Of a stretch of 60,756 nt of DNA, positions 1-8,647 are shown piece after piece. The first letter of the stretch is position 1. Each line of letters begins with the position of its first letter. Where the stretch lies: contig JAGWXI010000006.1 in assembly GCA_018969975.1 (NCBI GenBank), positions 1 through 60,756 on the forward strand, read 5' to 3'. A model generated the notes under the pieces. That model was not told the origin of the DNA. It made no database searches and saw nothing but the letters and a program-made list of their open reading frames with translations. This stretch comes from Burkholderiales bacterium (GTDB taxonomy: Bacteria; Pseudomonadota; Gammaproteobacteria; Burkholderiales; Burkholderiaceae_C). Position numbers and translations under genes: made by a program.

Positions 1-407
1 GCCTTACACAACGGCTTGGCAATCGCCAATTGATCCATCTCCTCGTAGTCGCCTTGCTGGAGATCTACTATTTCACGTTCACTCGACCCGCTGATCAATA
101 TCATGGGAAAGCAATTAACGGTGGCATTGGCTAATGCAGTTAATCCATTTAAAAAACCAGGCGCAGAAACAGTGAGACAAATACCTGGTTTTTGTGTCAG
201 AAATCCTGCCGCTGCTGCCGCATTGCCTGCATGCTGCTCATGGCGAAATGAAATCACCCGCATGCCTTCGGCTTGCGCCATCCGGGTTAAATCAGTGATG
301 GGTATACCTGGTAAACCATAAATAGTGTTTATTTCATTGAGTTTGAGTGCTTCAATAACCAAATGAAAACCATCTATGGTGGCTTCGGTTGTGACTTCAG
401 TTGTCAT
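1..407 (-). CDS. oxc: Oxalyl-CoA decarboxylase, N-terminal part (runs off left edge)
   Basis: A thiamine-diphosphate enzyme that converts oxalyl-CoA to formyl-CoA and CO2 in oxalate catabolism. About 135 N-terminal residues are visible; the C-terminus lies beyond position 1. The segments [33 protein letters not shown] and [18 protein letters not shown], and the later [20 protein letters not shown], match the Oxc N-terminal TPP-binding domain as I recall it from E. coli, including the catalytic Glu in RHEQ. The start is the ATG at 407-405, which overlaps the tctA stop in an ATGA. It is therefore the last visible gene of the tctC-tctB-tctA-oxc operon. A formyl-CoA transferase gene (frc) would be the expected partner but is not in view. 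Other TPP decarboxylases (acetolactate synthase, glyoxylate carboligase) fit the visible residues much less well. Confidence 0.9.
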   Translation of the reverse strand, partial: MTTEVTTEATIDGFHLVIEALKLNEINTIYGLPGIPITDLTRMAQAEGMRVISFRHEQHAGNAAAAAGFLTQKPGICLTVSAPGFLNGLTALANATVNCFPMILISGSSEREIVDLQQGDYEEMDQLAIAKPLCK

Positions 408-1918
408 GATTTGATACTTTCAGAGGAGGAGCCAAACAAGCTCTGTTTGATTTTGTTGAGCAACGGCAAAAACAAAATTGTCAATGCCAAGATAGTGATA
501 GATGCGGAGAGCAAAGTTTCAGTAAAGATGGACAAACTGCCCTTGGACATCAGCATCGACTGCCTAAAGCTTGATTCGGCCATGTCCCCCAAGACCAAAG
601 CTAAAACCAAGGGCGCCAAGGGATATTGCAATTTTTTGAACGCATAACCCAGTAAGCCAAAAACTACCATCATCACCACATCGAGTAAGCGGTTGTGCAC
701 GGTGTAAGCGCCGACAGCACATATCACCACAATCACAGGGGCAATGATTGAAAATGGAATACGCAATATCGCTGCCCACCATGGCACCGTGGTGAGCACA
801 ACGATAAAGCCGACAACATTACCCAAATACATCGATGCAATCAAACCCCATACAAAATCTTTTTGCTCTACAAACAGCAATGGACCGGGCTGTAATCCCC
901 AAATTAACAAGCCTCCCAGTAACACCGCAGCAGTAGGTGAGCCGGGTATGCCTAGGGTCAGCATAGGAAGGAGGGCGCTGGTGCCCGCAGCATGGGCAGC
1001 GGTTTCGGGAGCAACAACACCTTCAATTTTTCCTTTGCCAAATTCTTCGGGTTGTTTACTCAAGCGCTTGGCCATACCGTAACTCATAAAGGAGGCAGGC
1101 GTTGCACCTCCGGGTGTGATGCCCATCCAACAACCAATAAAACACGCGCGTAAAGAAGTAGCCCAATGCATAGGCAGGAGCTTCCAAGTGTCTAGAACAT
1201 CACGCAAACTAATACGGCCACGCTCCCCCTTGAATGCCAAACCTTCTTCCATCGTGATGAGAATTTCACCAATACCAAATAGACCAATCACGGCAATTAA
1301 AAAATCAAAGCCCTGTAGCAAACTCTCCGTGCCATAAGTCATTCGCAAGGTTCCGGTCACGCTATCGAGGCCTACAGCCGCCAAAGCAAAACCTAGCATC
1401 ATGGCAAGCATAGTTTTTATCGGTGGCTCTTTCCCCATCCCGATAAAACTACAAAACGTTAGTAACTGAACAGCAAAATATTCTGGCGGACCAAATTCAA
1501 GAGCAAATTTAGCAACTACGGGCGCTAAGAAAGTAACCACCACAATGGCAAACAAGGCGCCAACAAAAGAGGAGGTGAAAGCAGCTGTCAATGCATGGGA
1601 TGCACGACCTTGTTGTGCCATGGGATAGCCATCGAAGGTAGTGGCTACCGACCAAGGTTCACCGGGAATGTTGAACAAGATCGATGTGATTGCACCACCG
1701 AATAAGGCGCCCCAATAAATACATGACAACATGATGATGGCTGAAACCGGCGACATGCTGAAAGTCAGTGGCAACAGGATGGCTACGCCATTGGCGCCCC
1801 CTAGACCCGGCAACACTCCGATAAGTACGCCCAACAAAATACCCACCAACATAAACAAAATATTTTGGAAAGTCAGTGCTACCGCAAAGCCGTGAAATAA
1901 GTTATTGATTTCGTCCAT
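404..1918 (-). CDS. tctA: Tripartite tricarboxylate transporter large permease TctA
   Basis: Large membrane subunit of a tripartite tricarboxylate transporter (TTT), a secondary carboxylate importer fed by a periplasmic binding protein. The 504 residues are the usual length. The sequence is almost entirely hydrophobic helices, with the two glycine- and proline-rich family signatures [20 protein letters not shown] (about residue 37) and the later [20 protein letters not shown] (about residue 320). It lies 3 nt after tctB and its stop overlaps the oxc start by 4 nt, so the four genes should be co-translated. Because oxc follows directly, oxalate or a related small dicarboxylate is the most likely substrate; this is inference from context and substrates of TTT systems cannot be read from sequence. 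Confidence 0.92.
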   Translation of the reverse strand: MDEINNLFHGFAVALTFQNILFMLVGILLGVLIGVLPGLGGANGVAILLPLTFSMSPVSAIIMLSCIYWGALFGGAITSILFNIPGEPWSVATTFDGYPMAQQGRASHALTAAFTSSFVGALFAIVVVTFLAPVVAKFALEFGPPEYFAVQLLTFCSFIGMGKEPPIKTMLAMMLGFALAAVGLDSVTGTLRMTYGTESLLQGFDFLIAVIGLFGIGEILITMEEGLAFKGERGRISLRDVLDTWKLLPMHWATSLRACFIGCWMGITPGGATPASFMSYGMAKRLSKQPEEFGKGKIEGVVAPETAAHAAGTSALLPMLTLGIPGSPTAAVLLGGLLIWGLQPGPLLFVEQKDFVWGLIASMYLGNVVGFIVVLTTVPWWAAILRIPFSIIAPVIVVICAVGAYTVHNRLLDVVMMVVFGLLGYAFKKLQYPLAPLVLALVLGDMAESSFRQSMLMSKGSLSIFTETLLSASITILALTILFLPLLNKIKQSLFGSSSESIKS

Positions 1919-1921
1919 GGC

Positions 1922-2416
1922 TCAATACCCCAACCAAGCTTCAATAGGTCCTTTGGGCAAGGAAATCAGAAACCAAATTTCAAACAGGGCAAAGAGAATG
2001 GCTGATAAAGACAATCCAATAATGGCCGATTTGAACAAAGAAAATTTACCTTGCCACATCATGAAAGCCGCAACAAAAACGCTGGAAGCCAGGTAAATTC
2101 CTAAAAAAATAACACCAAGCACATAGACGCATGTCGGTATGAGCATCAGCAGCATTAATTTGAACTCACCGAAAGTCGCAAAAGATGCAAGCGCATCCGC
2201 TGCTTTCCAATTTTTAAGAGTTTGGGCTACAACTAGCAGTCCGCCCAAAATAAGCAAACACCCAATATAGAAAATAAAGTAGCCAGGCTCAGGGCCGTCA
2301 TTGGCCCATCGATAGCCAATTCGCAAGCTATCTACGACCACCAAAACGCCAACGATGACGAAACACAGAGCTACTCCAATTTCAACCAGTCTTTTTTGTA
2401 TGAAACCTTGACTCAT
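1922..2416 (-). CDS. tctB: Tripartite tricarboxylate transporter small permease TctB
   Basis: Small membrane subunit of the TTT transporter, 164 residues. Four hydrophobic stretches are visible (about residues 12-29, 43-62, 86-110 and 122-150), the expected TctB layout. The family is poorly conserved, so the call rests on size, topology and its place between tctC and tctA. The start ATG at 2416 follows the tctC stop by 11 nt. Residues such as the GPEPGYFIFYIG segment near residue 41 are typical of TctB proteins, which usually carry a G-P-x-x-x-P motif before the second membrane helix. Confidence 0.88.
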   Translation of the reverse strand: MSQGFIQKRLVEIGVALCFVIVGVLVVVDSLRIGYRWANDGPEPGYFIFYIGCLLILGGLLVVAQTLKNWKAADALASFATFGEFKLMLLMLIPTCVYVLGVIFLGIYLASSVFVAAFMMWQGKFSLFKSAIIGLSLSAILFALFEIWFLISLPKGPIEAWLGY

Positions 2417-2427
2417 GAATGCCGCCT

Positions 2428-3429
2428 TTATTTAGCCAAGAAATTGGCTTCACGCATTAAGCGGTAATGCTCCACCTCTGCTTTGAGTAGCCAGTCTTGA
2501 AAGGCTTGCCCTACTAAAAAACTGTCCTTGAAAGCGCCTGTTTCCATGAAACCTTGCCACTCGGGCAACGCACGCACTTTTTTGAAGATATCTATGAAAT
2601 AGTCAACTTGGGCTTGGGTCGCTTTGGGAGCCATGAAAATACCCCGAAGCATCAAATACTCCACATCTAGACCTTGCGATTTACAAGTAGGAATGTCTTT
2701 CCAAGACTGTGTGGCAGTGATTTTTTTCGGGTAAGGCATCACCACAGAATCAAACACACACAAGGGGCGCAGAGTATTTCCCTTCCAATGCGACACGGCT
2801 TCATTAGGGTTGTTGACAGTCACGTCAACATGTTTACCCACCAATTGCACTGCCACATCGCCACCCCCTTTGAAGGGGATATAGGTCATTTTTTTGCCAG
2901 TGAACTTTTCAATCGCGACCGTGATAATTTGATCTTCTTGCTTGGAGCCTGTGCCGCCCATTTTGAATTTACCGTCTTCCCCTTGTTTAAGGGCTTTGGA
3001 GAGATCTGCAACATTTTTATAAGCAGATTCAGCATTCACCCACAGCACGAATTCGTCCAAGGCCAGCATGGAAACCGGAGTTAAGTCTTTCCAATTGAAA
3101 GGTACGCCCGTAGCCAAAGGGGTGGTGAATAGACTTGACAAGGTGATGATGATTTTGTGGCCGTCAGGACGTGATCCTTTGACATCCAAAAAGCCTTCGG
3201 CTCCAGCTCCCCCCCCTTTGTTAATTACTACCAAAGGATGTTCCATCAGCTTGTGTTTGGTGATAACGCCTTGTAAAAAACGGGCCATTTGATCAGCCCC
3301 ACCTCCAGTACCTGCTGGAACAATGAGTTCCACACTCTTGGTCGGACTCCAGGTTTGGGCTTGTAGACCCAAGGGCAATAGCATGGCAGTGAATGCAAGA
3401 GCGAATAGTTTTTTTGTAGCCAACATCAT
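2428..3429 (-). CDS. tctC: Tripartite tricarboxylate transporter substrate-binding protein (Bug/TctC)
   Basis: Periplasmic binding protein of the Bug family, 333 residues, with an N-terminal Sec signal (KK, then hydrophobic to LQAQTW near residue 26). Mature-domain hallmarks are the VELIVPAGTGGGADQMAR loop and the GAEGFLDVKGSRPDGHKIII segment. It is first in the tctCBA-oxc operon, which fits a complete TTT system. The second codon is also ATG (3426), so the exact start is uncertain by one residue. The usual Bug sequence PFxPGGxxD is here PAGTGGGADQ, a variant in the carboxylate-binding loop. The 278-nt gap upstream must hold the operon promoter. Confidence 0.9.
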   Translation of the reverse strand: MMLATKKLFALAFTAMLLPLGLQAQTWSPTKSVELIVPAGTGGGADQMARFLQGVITKHKLMEHPLVVINKGGGAGAEGFLDVKGSRPDGHKIIITLSSLFTTPLATGVPFNWKDLTPVSMLALDEFVLWVNAESAYKNVADLSKALKQGEDGKFKMGGTGSKQEDQIITVAIEKFTGKKMTYIPFKGGGDVAVQLVGKHVDVTVNNPNEAVSHWKGNTLRPLCVFDSVVMPYPKKITATQSWKDIPTCKSQGLDVEYLMLRGIFMAPKATQAQVDYFIDIFKKVRALPEWQGFMETGAFKDSFLVGQAFQDWLLKAEVEHYRLMREANFLAK

Positions 3430-3602
3430 TTCACCTTTTTACATTTGTTGTTGAAGAAAATTTGCAGTTTCAAGTCTGCAGGAGGAATTTCTTGTGTTGA
3501 AAACATTTCAAAACAGGGAGGCACACCTTGTCTTGAATGCTTGATTCAGTGTAGTCCTACCTGTTTGTAAAACAAGCCACTTAAGTGCCATCGTTAACCC
3601 TT

Positions 3603-3630
3603 AAAACTAAAAAAATAAACTTTTAGTTTT
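3603..3630. repeat. AT-rich perfect inverted repeat in the tctC/livF gap
   Basis: Two perfect 10-nt arms, AAAACTAAAA (3603-3612) and TTTTAGTTTT (3621-3630), are separated by 8 nt. It lies in the 278-nt gap between tctC and livF, about 175 nt upstream of the tctC start. It could be an operator for the tct-oxc operon or an AT-rich hairpin. The rest of the gap holds the hairpin at 3649-3676 and otherwise nothing I can name. Confidence 0.35.
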
Positions 3631-3640
3631 GATTACATTT

Positions 3641-3676
3641 TTCATAAAGCGTTCTTAATAATTAGCGCAAGAACGC
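3641..3676 (-). terminator. Probable rho-independent terminator of the livMGF operon
   Basis: Read on the minus strand, an 8-bp stem GCGTTCTT/AAGAACGC with a 12-nt loop (3649-3676) lies about 30 nt after the livF stop. It is followed by TTTATGAAAAAT, a weak U-rich tract. Position and shape fit termination of the box/liv operon. Confidence 0.45.
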
Positions 3677-3707
3677 AGGGAGTGCACTTTCGCTGTTTTC
3701 TTAAAAC

Positions 3708-4427
3708 TCAAACGCCCAAGTAATTTGTTAAAGCTTTGTTCGCCAATAAATCGCTAGCTTTTCCATCTAATACCACCATGCCTTTTTGTAATACAAGGGC
3801 ACGGTCACTTCGCGAGAGAACTTTATGCCAGTCACGATCAACAATCAAGACAGCTAAGCCACTGGCCTTTATTTCCTCTATGACTCGCCATATCTCGGCA
3901 ACTATGAGGGGAGCCAAGCCTTCAGTAGCTTCGTCCAAGATGATGAGTTCAGGATGCGTCATCAGGGCACGACCGATCGAGAGCATTTGTTGCTCCCCGC
4001 CCGAGAGTTGACTACCCAAACTGGTCATACGCTCAGCTAAACGTGGAAAAGTAGCAAGCACATGGTCGAGCGTCCAGTCGTGGCGACCATCGCGTCCATG
4101 GCGTGCGGCCATGACTAAGTTTTCCCGCACGCTCAAGTTGCCAAATACGCCACGACCTTCGGGTACGTAAGCCACTCCCATGCGTGCCACTTCATGTGGA
4201 CGGGCTTTAGATATGTCGTGGCCAAACAGTTGAATGTGGCCATCGCGTTGTTGTACGTGCCCGAGCAGGCAGCGAATCAACGTGCTCTTACCCATGCCAT
4301 TGCGTCCCAAGAGACCCATAGTCTCGCCTTTGCGAATATCCAAGCTCACACCATGCAAAACGTGACTGCTGTCATACCAAGCGTGCACATCATGGGCCTG
4401 CAAAATAGTCTCTGCGCTTACCGACAT
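3708..4427 (-). CDS. livF: Branched-chain/aromatic-acid ABC transporter ATP-binding protein LivF
   Basis: One of the two ATPases of a LivFGHMK-type ABC importer, 239 residues. Walker A GRNGMGKST is near residue 42, the signature LSGGEQQ near residue 142 and Walker B LIILDEATEG near residue 161. The D-loop/switch region reads VLIVDRDW rather than the commoner VLLVEQN. The start overlaps the livG stop by one base (TGATG). Within the box cluster this transporter is expected to import benzoate or a related aromatic acid. Its partners livH and livK are missing here (see the livH remnant), so it may be non-functional or may work with a permease and binding protein encoded elsewhere. Confidence 0.9.
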   Translation of the reverse strand: MSVSAETILQAHDVHAWYDSSHVLHGVSLDIRKGETMGLLGRNGMGKSTLIRCLLGHVQQRDGHIQLFGHDISKARPHEVARMGVAYVPEGRGVFGNLSVRENLVMAARHGRDGRHDWTLDHVLATFPRLAERMTSLGSQLSGGEQQMLSIGRALMTHPELIILDEATEGLAPLIVAEIWRVIEEIKASGLAVLIVDRDWHKVLSRSDRALVLQKGMVVLDGKASDLLANKALTNYLGV

Positions 4428-5176
4428 CAGTGGTCTCCTAAGTAGGCGTTGCGCACATCGGGGTTGTTGCGCACTTCATCGGGCGTGCCCGAGGCAATCA
4501 CATTGCCATTGACCATGACGGTGATGCGATCTGCAATACGAAACACTGCATCCATATCGTGCTCCACCAGCAAAATAGCATGTTCTTTTTTTAGTTCTTG
4601 CAGGAGGGCTAGCATGCGCTCCGTCTCTTCAGCGCCCATACCTGCTAAGGGTTCATCTAGCAATAACACTTGTGGGCAAGTTGCTAAGCACATGGCAATT
4701 TCGAGTTGGCGCTTTTGCCCGTGGCTCAAAAATCCTGCCTGGCGGTCCAGCACATCGACTAGTCCAACGCGCACCGCCGCTTCTTGGCCAAGGTTCTGGG
4801 TGGTGGGGTCGGTCTCGGCCTGACGCCAAAACGCCCAGGCTTGCTGGTGCTGCGCTTGAGCCGATAGGCGACAGTTTTCCAGTACAGAGAAGCTAGGGTA
4901 GATAGTGTTGCGCTGGTAGCTACGTCCCAAACCAGCACGTGCACGGCGAGGCTGCGGCCATTGAGAAACATCTTGACCGATTAACTCAACTTGCCCCGAT
5001 GAGGGGGGGAATTCGCCTGAGAGCAAATTGATCAGAGTAGATTTTCCCGCGCCATTAGTGCCGATAACAGCATGCACTTTGCCACGTTCAAGATCGAGTG
5101 AAACGTTGTTGACGGCCACCAAGCCGCCCCAGCGACGGGTCAGGTTTTTGCCCCGCAGGAGAATATCCATGCTCAT
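4427..5176 (-). CDS. livG: ABC transporter ATP-binding protein LivG
   Basis: Second ATPase of the Liv-type importer, 249 residues. Walker A GTNGAGKST is near residue 41, the signature LSHGQKRQLEIA near residue 155 and Walker B LLLDEPLAGMG near residue 177, with the switch His in LLVEHDMD. The C-terminal GTPDEVRNNPDVRNAYLG tail is characteristic of LivG. The start overlaps the livM stop by 4 nt and the stop overlaps livF by 1 nt, so translation of livM-livG-livF is coupled. Confidence 0.92.
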   Translation of the reverse strand: MSMDILLRGKNLTRRWGGLVAVNNVSLDLERGKVHAVIGTNGAGKSTLINLLSGEFPPSSGQVELIGQDVSQWPQPRRARAGLGRSYQRNTIYPSFSVLENCRLSAQAQHQQAWAFWRQAETDPTTQNLGQEAAVRVGLVDVLDRQAGFLSHGQKRQLEIAMCLATCPQVLLLDEPLAGMGAEETERMLALLQELKKEHAILLVEHDMDAVFRIADRITVMVNGNVIASGTPDEVRNNPDVRNAYLGDH

Positions 5177-6171
5177 GCCCCCTCTTTATCGTCACGCGGA
5201 GCAATAGGGGTGGGGTTGATGCCGCTGAGCCGTTTGCGAAACTGCTGCGGCAGTGCCACCAAGCCTTTTGGCATGAAAGCCACACAGGCGATGATGGCCA
5301 AGCCTAACCCCAAATGCCAATGCTTGGCATAGCTACCAAACACTGCTTCTGACTGAAACAGCTCTTGCAGCAAAGCAAAAGCAAAAGCGCCAATTAACGC
5401 GCCGCGCATGTGGCCAAGACCGCCCAAAATGATCATTACCAGCACAGAACCGCTTAGATGCCAGCTGAGTAACTCAGGATTCACAAAGCCGTCTTTGATG
5501 GCAAACAAATAACCAGCCCAGCCTGCTATTGCACCTGAAATCGTGAAAGCTGCCAATTTATAGGGATAGGTAGAAAAACCTGTAGCTTTCATGCGTTGCT
5601 CGTTCACACGAATGCCTGACAAAGCACGACCAAACGGTGAGCGCAGCAGTTGAGAGAGAAACACGTAACCCACCAATAAGCTGGTCCAAATGAAACCATA
5701 CAAGTGCATGGGCTGATCCAGGTCAATCCAACCCTGTGCAGGTTTGACATACATGTAAATACCGTCAGTGCCACCACCCAAAGGTGTATCGTGCACCACG
5801 TAGTAAGCCATTTGCGAAAAAGCCAAAGTCACCATGATGAAGTACACGCCTTGGGTGCGTAGCGACAGCGCACCTACCGCCAGCGCGTAAACCCCCGCTA
5901 GAACCACGGCAGCCACCATAGAGGACAAAAGATTCGGAGCACTACCATCCGCAGGGGCAAGTAGCAACGCTGCATAGGCACCGATACCAAAAAATGCCGC
6001 TTGACCAAAACACACCAAACCCGTGCTGCCAACGAGCAGTTCAAGGCTGAGTGCGAGCAAGGCATAAATCATGATCTTGGCGACCAAGTCGACACCATAG
6101 GAACTGGCAATCAAAGGCCACAACGCCAACAGACCAAACACTGTCACCACAAATGAGAAGGGATGACGCAT
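5173..6171 (-). CDS. livM: ABC transporter permease LivM
   Basis: Inner-membrane permease of the Liv family, 332 residues with 8 to 10 hydrophobic segments. The family segments LLVGSTGLVCFGQAAFFGIGA (in part, near residue 46) and GFVNPELLSWHLSGSVLVMI, with the later ILGGLGHMRGALIGA, identify LivM rather than LivH. It follows a 17-codon livH-like tail whose stop is 3 nt before this ATG, exactly the spacing expected in an intact livH-livM operon. That supports the idea that livH was lost by deletion upstream. Confidence 0.92.
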   Translation of the reverse strand: MRHPFSFVVTVFGLLALWPLIASSYGVDLVAKIMIYALLALSLELLVGSTGLVCFGQAAFFGIGAYAALLLAPADGSAPNLLSSMVAAVVLAGVYALAVGALSLRTQGVYFIMVTLAFSQMAYYVVHDTPLGGGTDGIYMYVKPAQGWIDLDQPMHLYGFIWTSLLVGYVFLSQLLRSPFGRALSGIRVNEQRMKATGFSTYPYKLAAFTISGAIAGWAGYLFAIKDGFVNPELLSWHLSGSVLVMIILGGLGHMRGALIGAFAFALLQELFQSEAVFGSYAKHWHLGLGLAIIACVAFMPKGLVALPQQFRKRLSGINPTPIAPRDDKEGA

Positions 6172-6174
6172 GGC

Positions 6175-6228
6175 TTAGTCCTTGAACAAACCGTTGGGAC
6201 GCCACAAAAGCCTAGGTTTTGTTGAAGG
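6175..6228 (-). pseudogene. livH 3' remnant (deletion scar)
   Basis: Between the hydrolase stop (6229-6231) and livM lie 17 codons and a stop, in frame with the hydrolase. The last residues read RLLWRPNGLFKD, the typical C-terminus of a Liv-family permease (R-P-x-G-L-F), and the stop is 3 nt before livM. No start codon or other livH sequence is present, and no livK gene is found. The simplest reading is a deletion that removed livK and nearly all of livH and fused the scar to the end of the hydrolase gene. Confidence 0.7.
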
Positions 6229-7026
6229 TTACGGGTTGGGGGAAAGTTGCGCTTGGAAAAACCGCTTGCACGCTTGGGTCAGCGCTTGGGGTTGATCGCG
6301 ATGGGGTGAATGTCCACAAGAGTCGAGAACCAGCAATTGGGTTTGTGCAACGTGGTGCTGGATATCTCTGATTTGAGCCAGAGTGCCGTAAGCATCCTCG
6401 ACTCCTTGAATGGCCAGCAAAGGGCAGCCGATAGTTGAGAGCTCACGAACTATGGACCAACTCCGAAATTCAGGGCTTAGCCAAATCTTGTTCCAGCCCC
6501 AAAATGCAGAATCCACATCAGCATGGAAGCGCGCGAGGCGCTGGCGCAAATCTTTTGCTTCATAGGCCTCTTTAGCCAAAGCAATGCTTTGTATCGACAC
6601 ATCTTCAACTAGGATGTGCGGAGCCAAAACCATCACACCTGCAGTGGCGTGACGCGCCGCGTAGAGCAATGCAATCGAGCCACCATCGCTGTGGCCAAAT
6701 AGCCAAGGCGCTTCGGTTTCACCCAATATATGGAGAAGTGCTGGCAACACTTGGTGCGCTTGGCGGTGCATAAAGTCTGGAGCCCAGTGCTCGTCTGCGG
6801 CACGCGGCGTTGATTGGCCATAGCCCGGACGCGAATACACCAAGCCGCGTACGCCAAGTGCGTCACACAACTGTTGCGGGTAGTCGCGCCACATAGCGAC
6901 TGAGCCTAAGCCCTCGTGCAAAAACACCATTAATGGTGCATCGCTCAAGTTCGCATTGCACCATTGGTACTCAATGCGACAAGGACGACCTTGCCAGTCG
7001 ATGATCACGTAAGAGGTACTGCTCAA
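6229..7026 (-). CDS. Alpha/beta hydrolase of the box cluster
   Basis: A 265-residue alpha/beta-hydrolase. The oxyanion region is VFLHEGLGSVAMWRD, the nucleophile motif GHSDGG is near residue 115, and the distal His is in DSCGHSPHRDQP near the C-terminus. Homologous hydrolases are commonly found beside benzoate-CoA ligase in aerobic benzoyl-CoA clusters, perhaps as thioesterase or lactonase; the substrate is unknown. The start appears to be TTG at 7026, overlapping the ligase stop as TTGA; no in-frame ATG lies before residue 33. The gene ends immediately before the livH scar, so its own C-terminus may have been altered by that deletion. Confidence 0.85.
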   Translation of the reverse strand: MSSTSYVIIDWQGRPCRIEYQWCNANLSDAPLMVFLHEGLGSVAMWRDYPQQLCDALGVRGLVYSRPGYGQSTPRAADEHWAPDFMHRQAHQVLPALLHILGETEAPWLFGHSDGGSIALLYAARHATAGVMVLAPHILVEDVSIQSIALAKEAYEAKDLRQRLARFHADVDSAFWGWNKIWLSPEFRSWSIVRELSTIGCPLLAIQGVEDAYGTLAQIRDIQHHVAQTQLLVLDSCGHSPHRDQPQALTQACKRFFQAQLSPNP

Positions 7027-8615
7027 GCTTGCGCCTCTTGGGCGCGCAGTTTGAAGCGCTGAATTTTGCCTGTAGCTGTTTTGGGCAACTCCGTCACAAA
7101 TTCAATCACTCGGGGGTATTTGTAGGGAGCGAGTTTGTCTTTGACAAAAGCTTTGAGGGTATCTTCGCTCGCTTGTGCGCCGGATTTGAGCACCACAAAA
7201 GCTTTGGTTTTGGTCAGCCCTTCCTTGTCGATCACGCCAATGACTGCTGCTTCAAGCACCGCAGGGTGTTGAATCAGAGTGGCCTCGACCTCGAAGGGGC
7301 TGACATAAATGCCACTGACTTTGAGCATGTCATCTGAGCGACCCCCATAGGTGTAGGTGCCATCGGGATTACGAATGTATTTGTCGCCGCTCTTGGTCCA
7401 TCCGCCTTGGAATGTCTCGCGGCTTTTCTCCCGGTTACCCCAGTACATGAGGGCCGCGGATGGGCCTTTGGTGTAGAGGTCGCCAGGTTCTCCGTCAGCA
7501 ACCGGTTGACCATCATCCCCGCGTAGTTCAACTTCGTATCCGGCCACGGGCCAACCGGTGGTGCCATAGCGAACATCGGTGGGGTGATTGGACAAATAAA
7601 TATGCAGCATTTCCGTCGAACCAATGCCATCGACGATATGCACGCCGAAATGTTTGAAAAAACGCTCTCCGAGCTCTGCAGGCAGGGCTTCCCCTGCAGA
7701 GGACACCAGACGTATCGCCACTTGTTCTTTGCTGGGTAAATTGGGATGGGCCAACATGCCTGCAAAGCCTGTAGGTGCGCCAAAAAACACGCTGGGTTTG
7801 ACGCCGCCCACCCCCCCTAACAATCGTTTGAAAGTGGCGTCTGGGGTAGGGCGTTCGGCCATCAAAATGGTACAAGCCCCCACGGTCATTGGAAAAGTGA
7901 GGGCATTGCCTAAGCCGTAAGCAAAGAACAGTTTGGCCGCAGAAAAACAAACATCTTGTTGGCTGAGCTTTAAAGTGTTTTGACCATACAACAGAGATGA
8001 CCAATAGGGATTGGCATGCGAATGCACAGCTCCTTTAGGGCGTCCGGTGGAGCCAGACGAATACAGCCAAAAGCCAGGGTCATCGCCCTTGGTAGGTGCC
8101 GCCTTCAACATGGGCGAGTTGGCATGAATAAACGCTTCCAACTCAACTTCCGCTGGATGCAGTGGAGCAACTGGTTGCGACACAATGACTTTTCCCACTT
8201 CATGGTCCGACTTGATCAGGGCAGCGGTTAGCGTGGGTAGCAATGGACCCGAGACCAAAACTGCTTGCGCGCGCGAATGCTCGAGCATGTAGGCATAGTC
8301 GTCGGGGGTGAGTAAGGTGTTCACGGCCACTGGAACCAAGCCAGCGTACATCGCACCCAAGAAGCACACCGGCCAATCGTTGCAGTCTTGCATCAAAAGC
8401 AGCACGCGCTCTTCGCGCCGAATTCCTAATCCGCGCAGACCCGTCGCCATACTTTGCACCCGCTGCGCTAATTCTCCGTAGGTCAATTTGCCCGTGTCGT
8501 CGATGAAGGCGGGACGATCACCATGCCCAGCATTTCGTTCAAGCAAAAACTGCGCAAAGTTGAAATGCTCGGGTGGTGGGGCAACGTCTGGCGGTGCGCT
8601 CTGATGTGTGCTCAT
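7023..8615 (-). CDS. bclA: Benzoate-CoA ligase
   Basis: AMP-forming acyl-CoA synthetase that activates benzoate to benzoyl-CoA, the first step of the box pathway. The 530 residues are standard. The adenylate motif YSSGSTGRPKGAVHSH is near residue 183, the A5 motif GIGSTEMLHIY near residue 330, the YGGRSDDMLKVSG hinge near residue 420 and the catalytic Lys in TATGKIQRFKL near residue 515. It lies 32 nt after boxD and overlaps the hydrolase start. Close relatives accept 2-aminobenzoate or halobenzoates, but boxABCD alongside makes benzoate the obvious substrate. Confidence 0.93.
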   Translation of the reverse strand: MSTHQSAPPDVAPPPEHFNFAQFLLERNAGHGDRPAFIDDTGKLTYGELAQRVQSMATGLRGLGIRREERVLLLMQDCNDWPVCFLGAMYAGLVPVAVNTLLTPDDYAYMLEHSRAQAVLVSGPLLPTLTAALIKSDHEVGKVIVSQPVAPLHPAEVELEAFIHANSPMLKAAPTKGDDPGFWLYSSGSTGRPKGAVHSHANPYWSSLLYGQNTLKLSQQDVCFSAAKLFFAYGLGNALTFPMTVGACTILMAERPTPDATFKRLLGGVGGVKPSVFFGAPTGFAGMLAHPNLPSKEQVAIRLVSSAGEALPAELGERFFKHFGVHIVDGIGSTEMLHIYLSNHPTDVRYGTTGWPVAGYEVELRGDDGQPVADGEPGDLYTKGPSAALMYWGNREKSRETFQGGWTKSGDKYIRNPDGTYTYGGRSDDMLKVSGIYVSPFEVEATLIQHPAVLEAAVIGVIDKEGLTKTKAFVVLKSGAQASEDTLKAFVKDKLAPYKYPRVIEFVTELPKTATGKIQRFKLRAQEAQA

Positions 8616-8647
8616 GGCTGTTTTCCAAGTAGATGCATTAGGTGGGC

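Noticed and set aside
7274-8004. Alternative frames inside the benzoate-CoA ligase gene
   Set aside because: Overlap entirely with the ligase, which has all AMP-ligase motifs in one unbroken frame.
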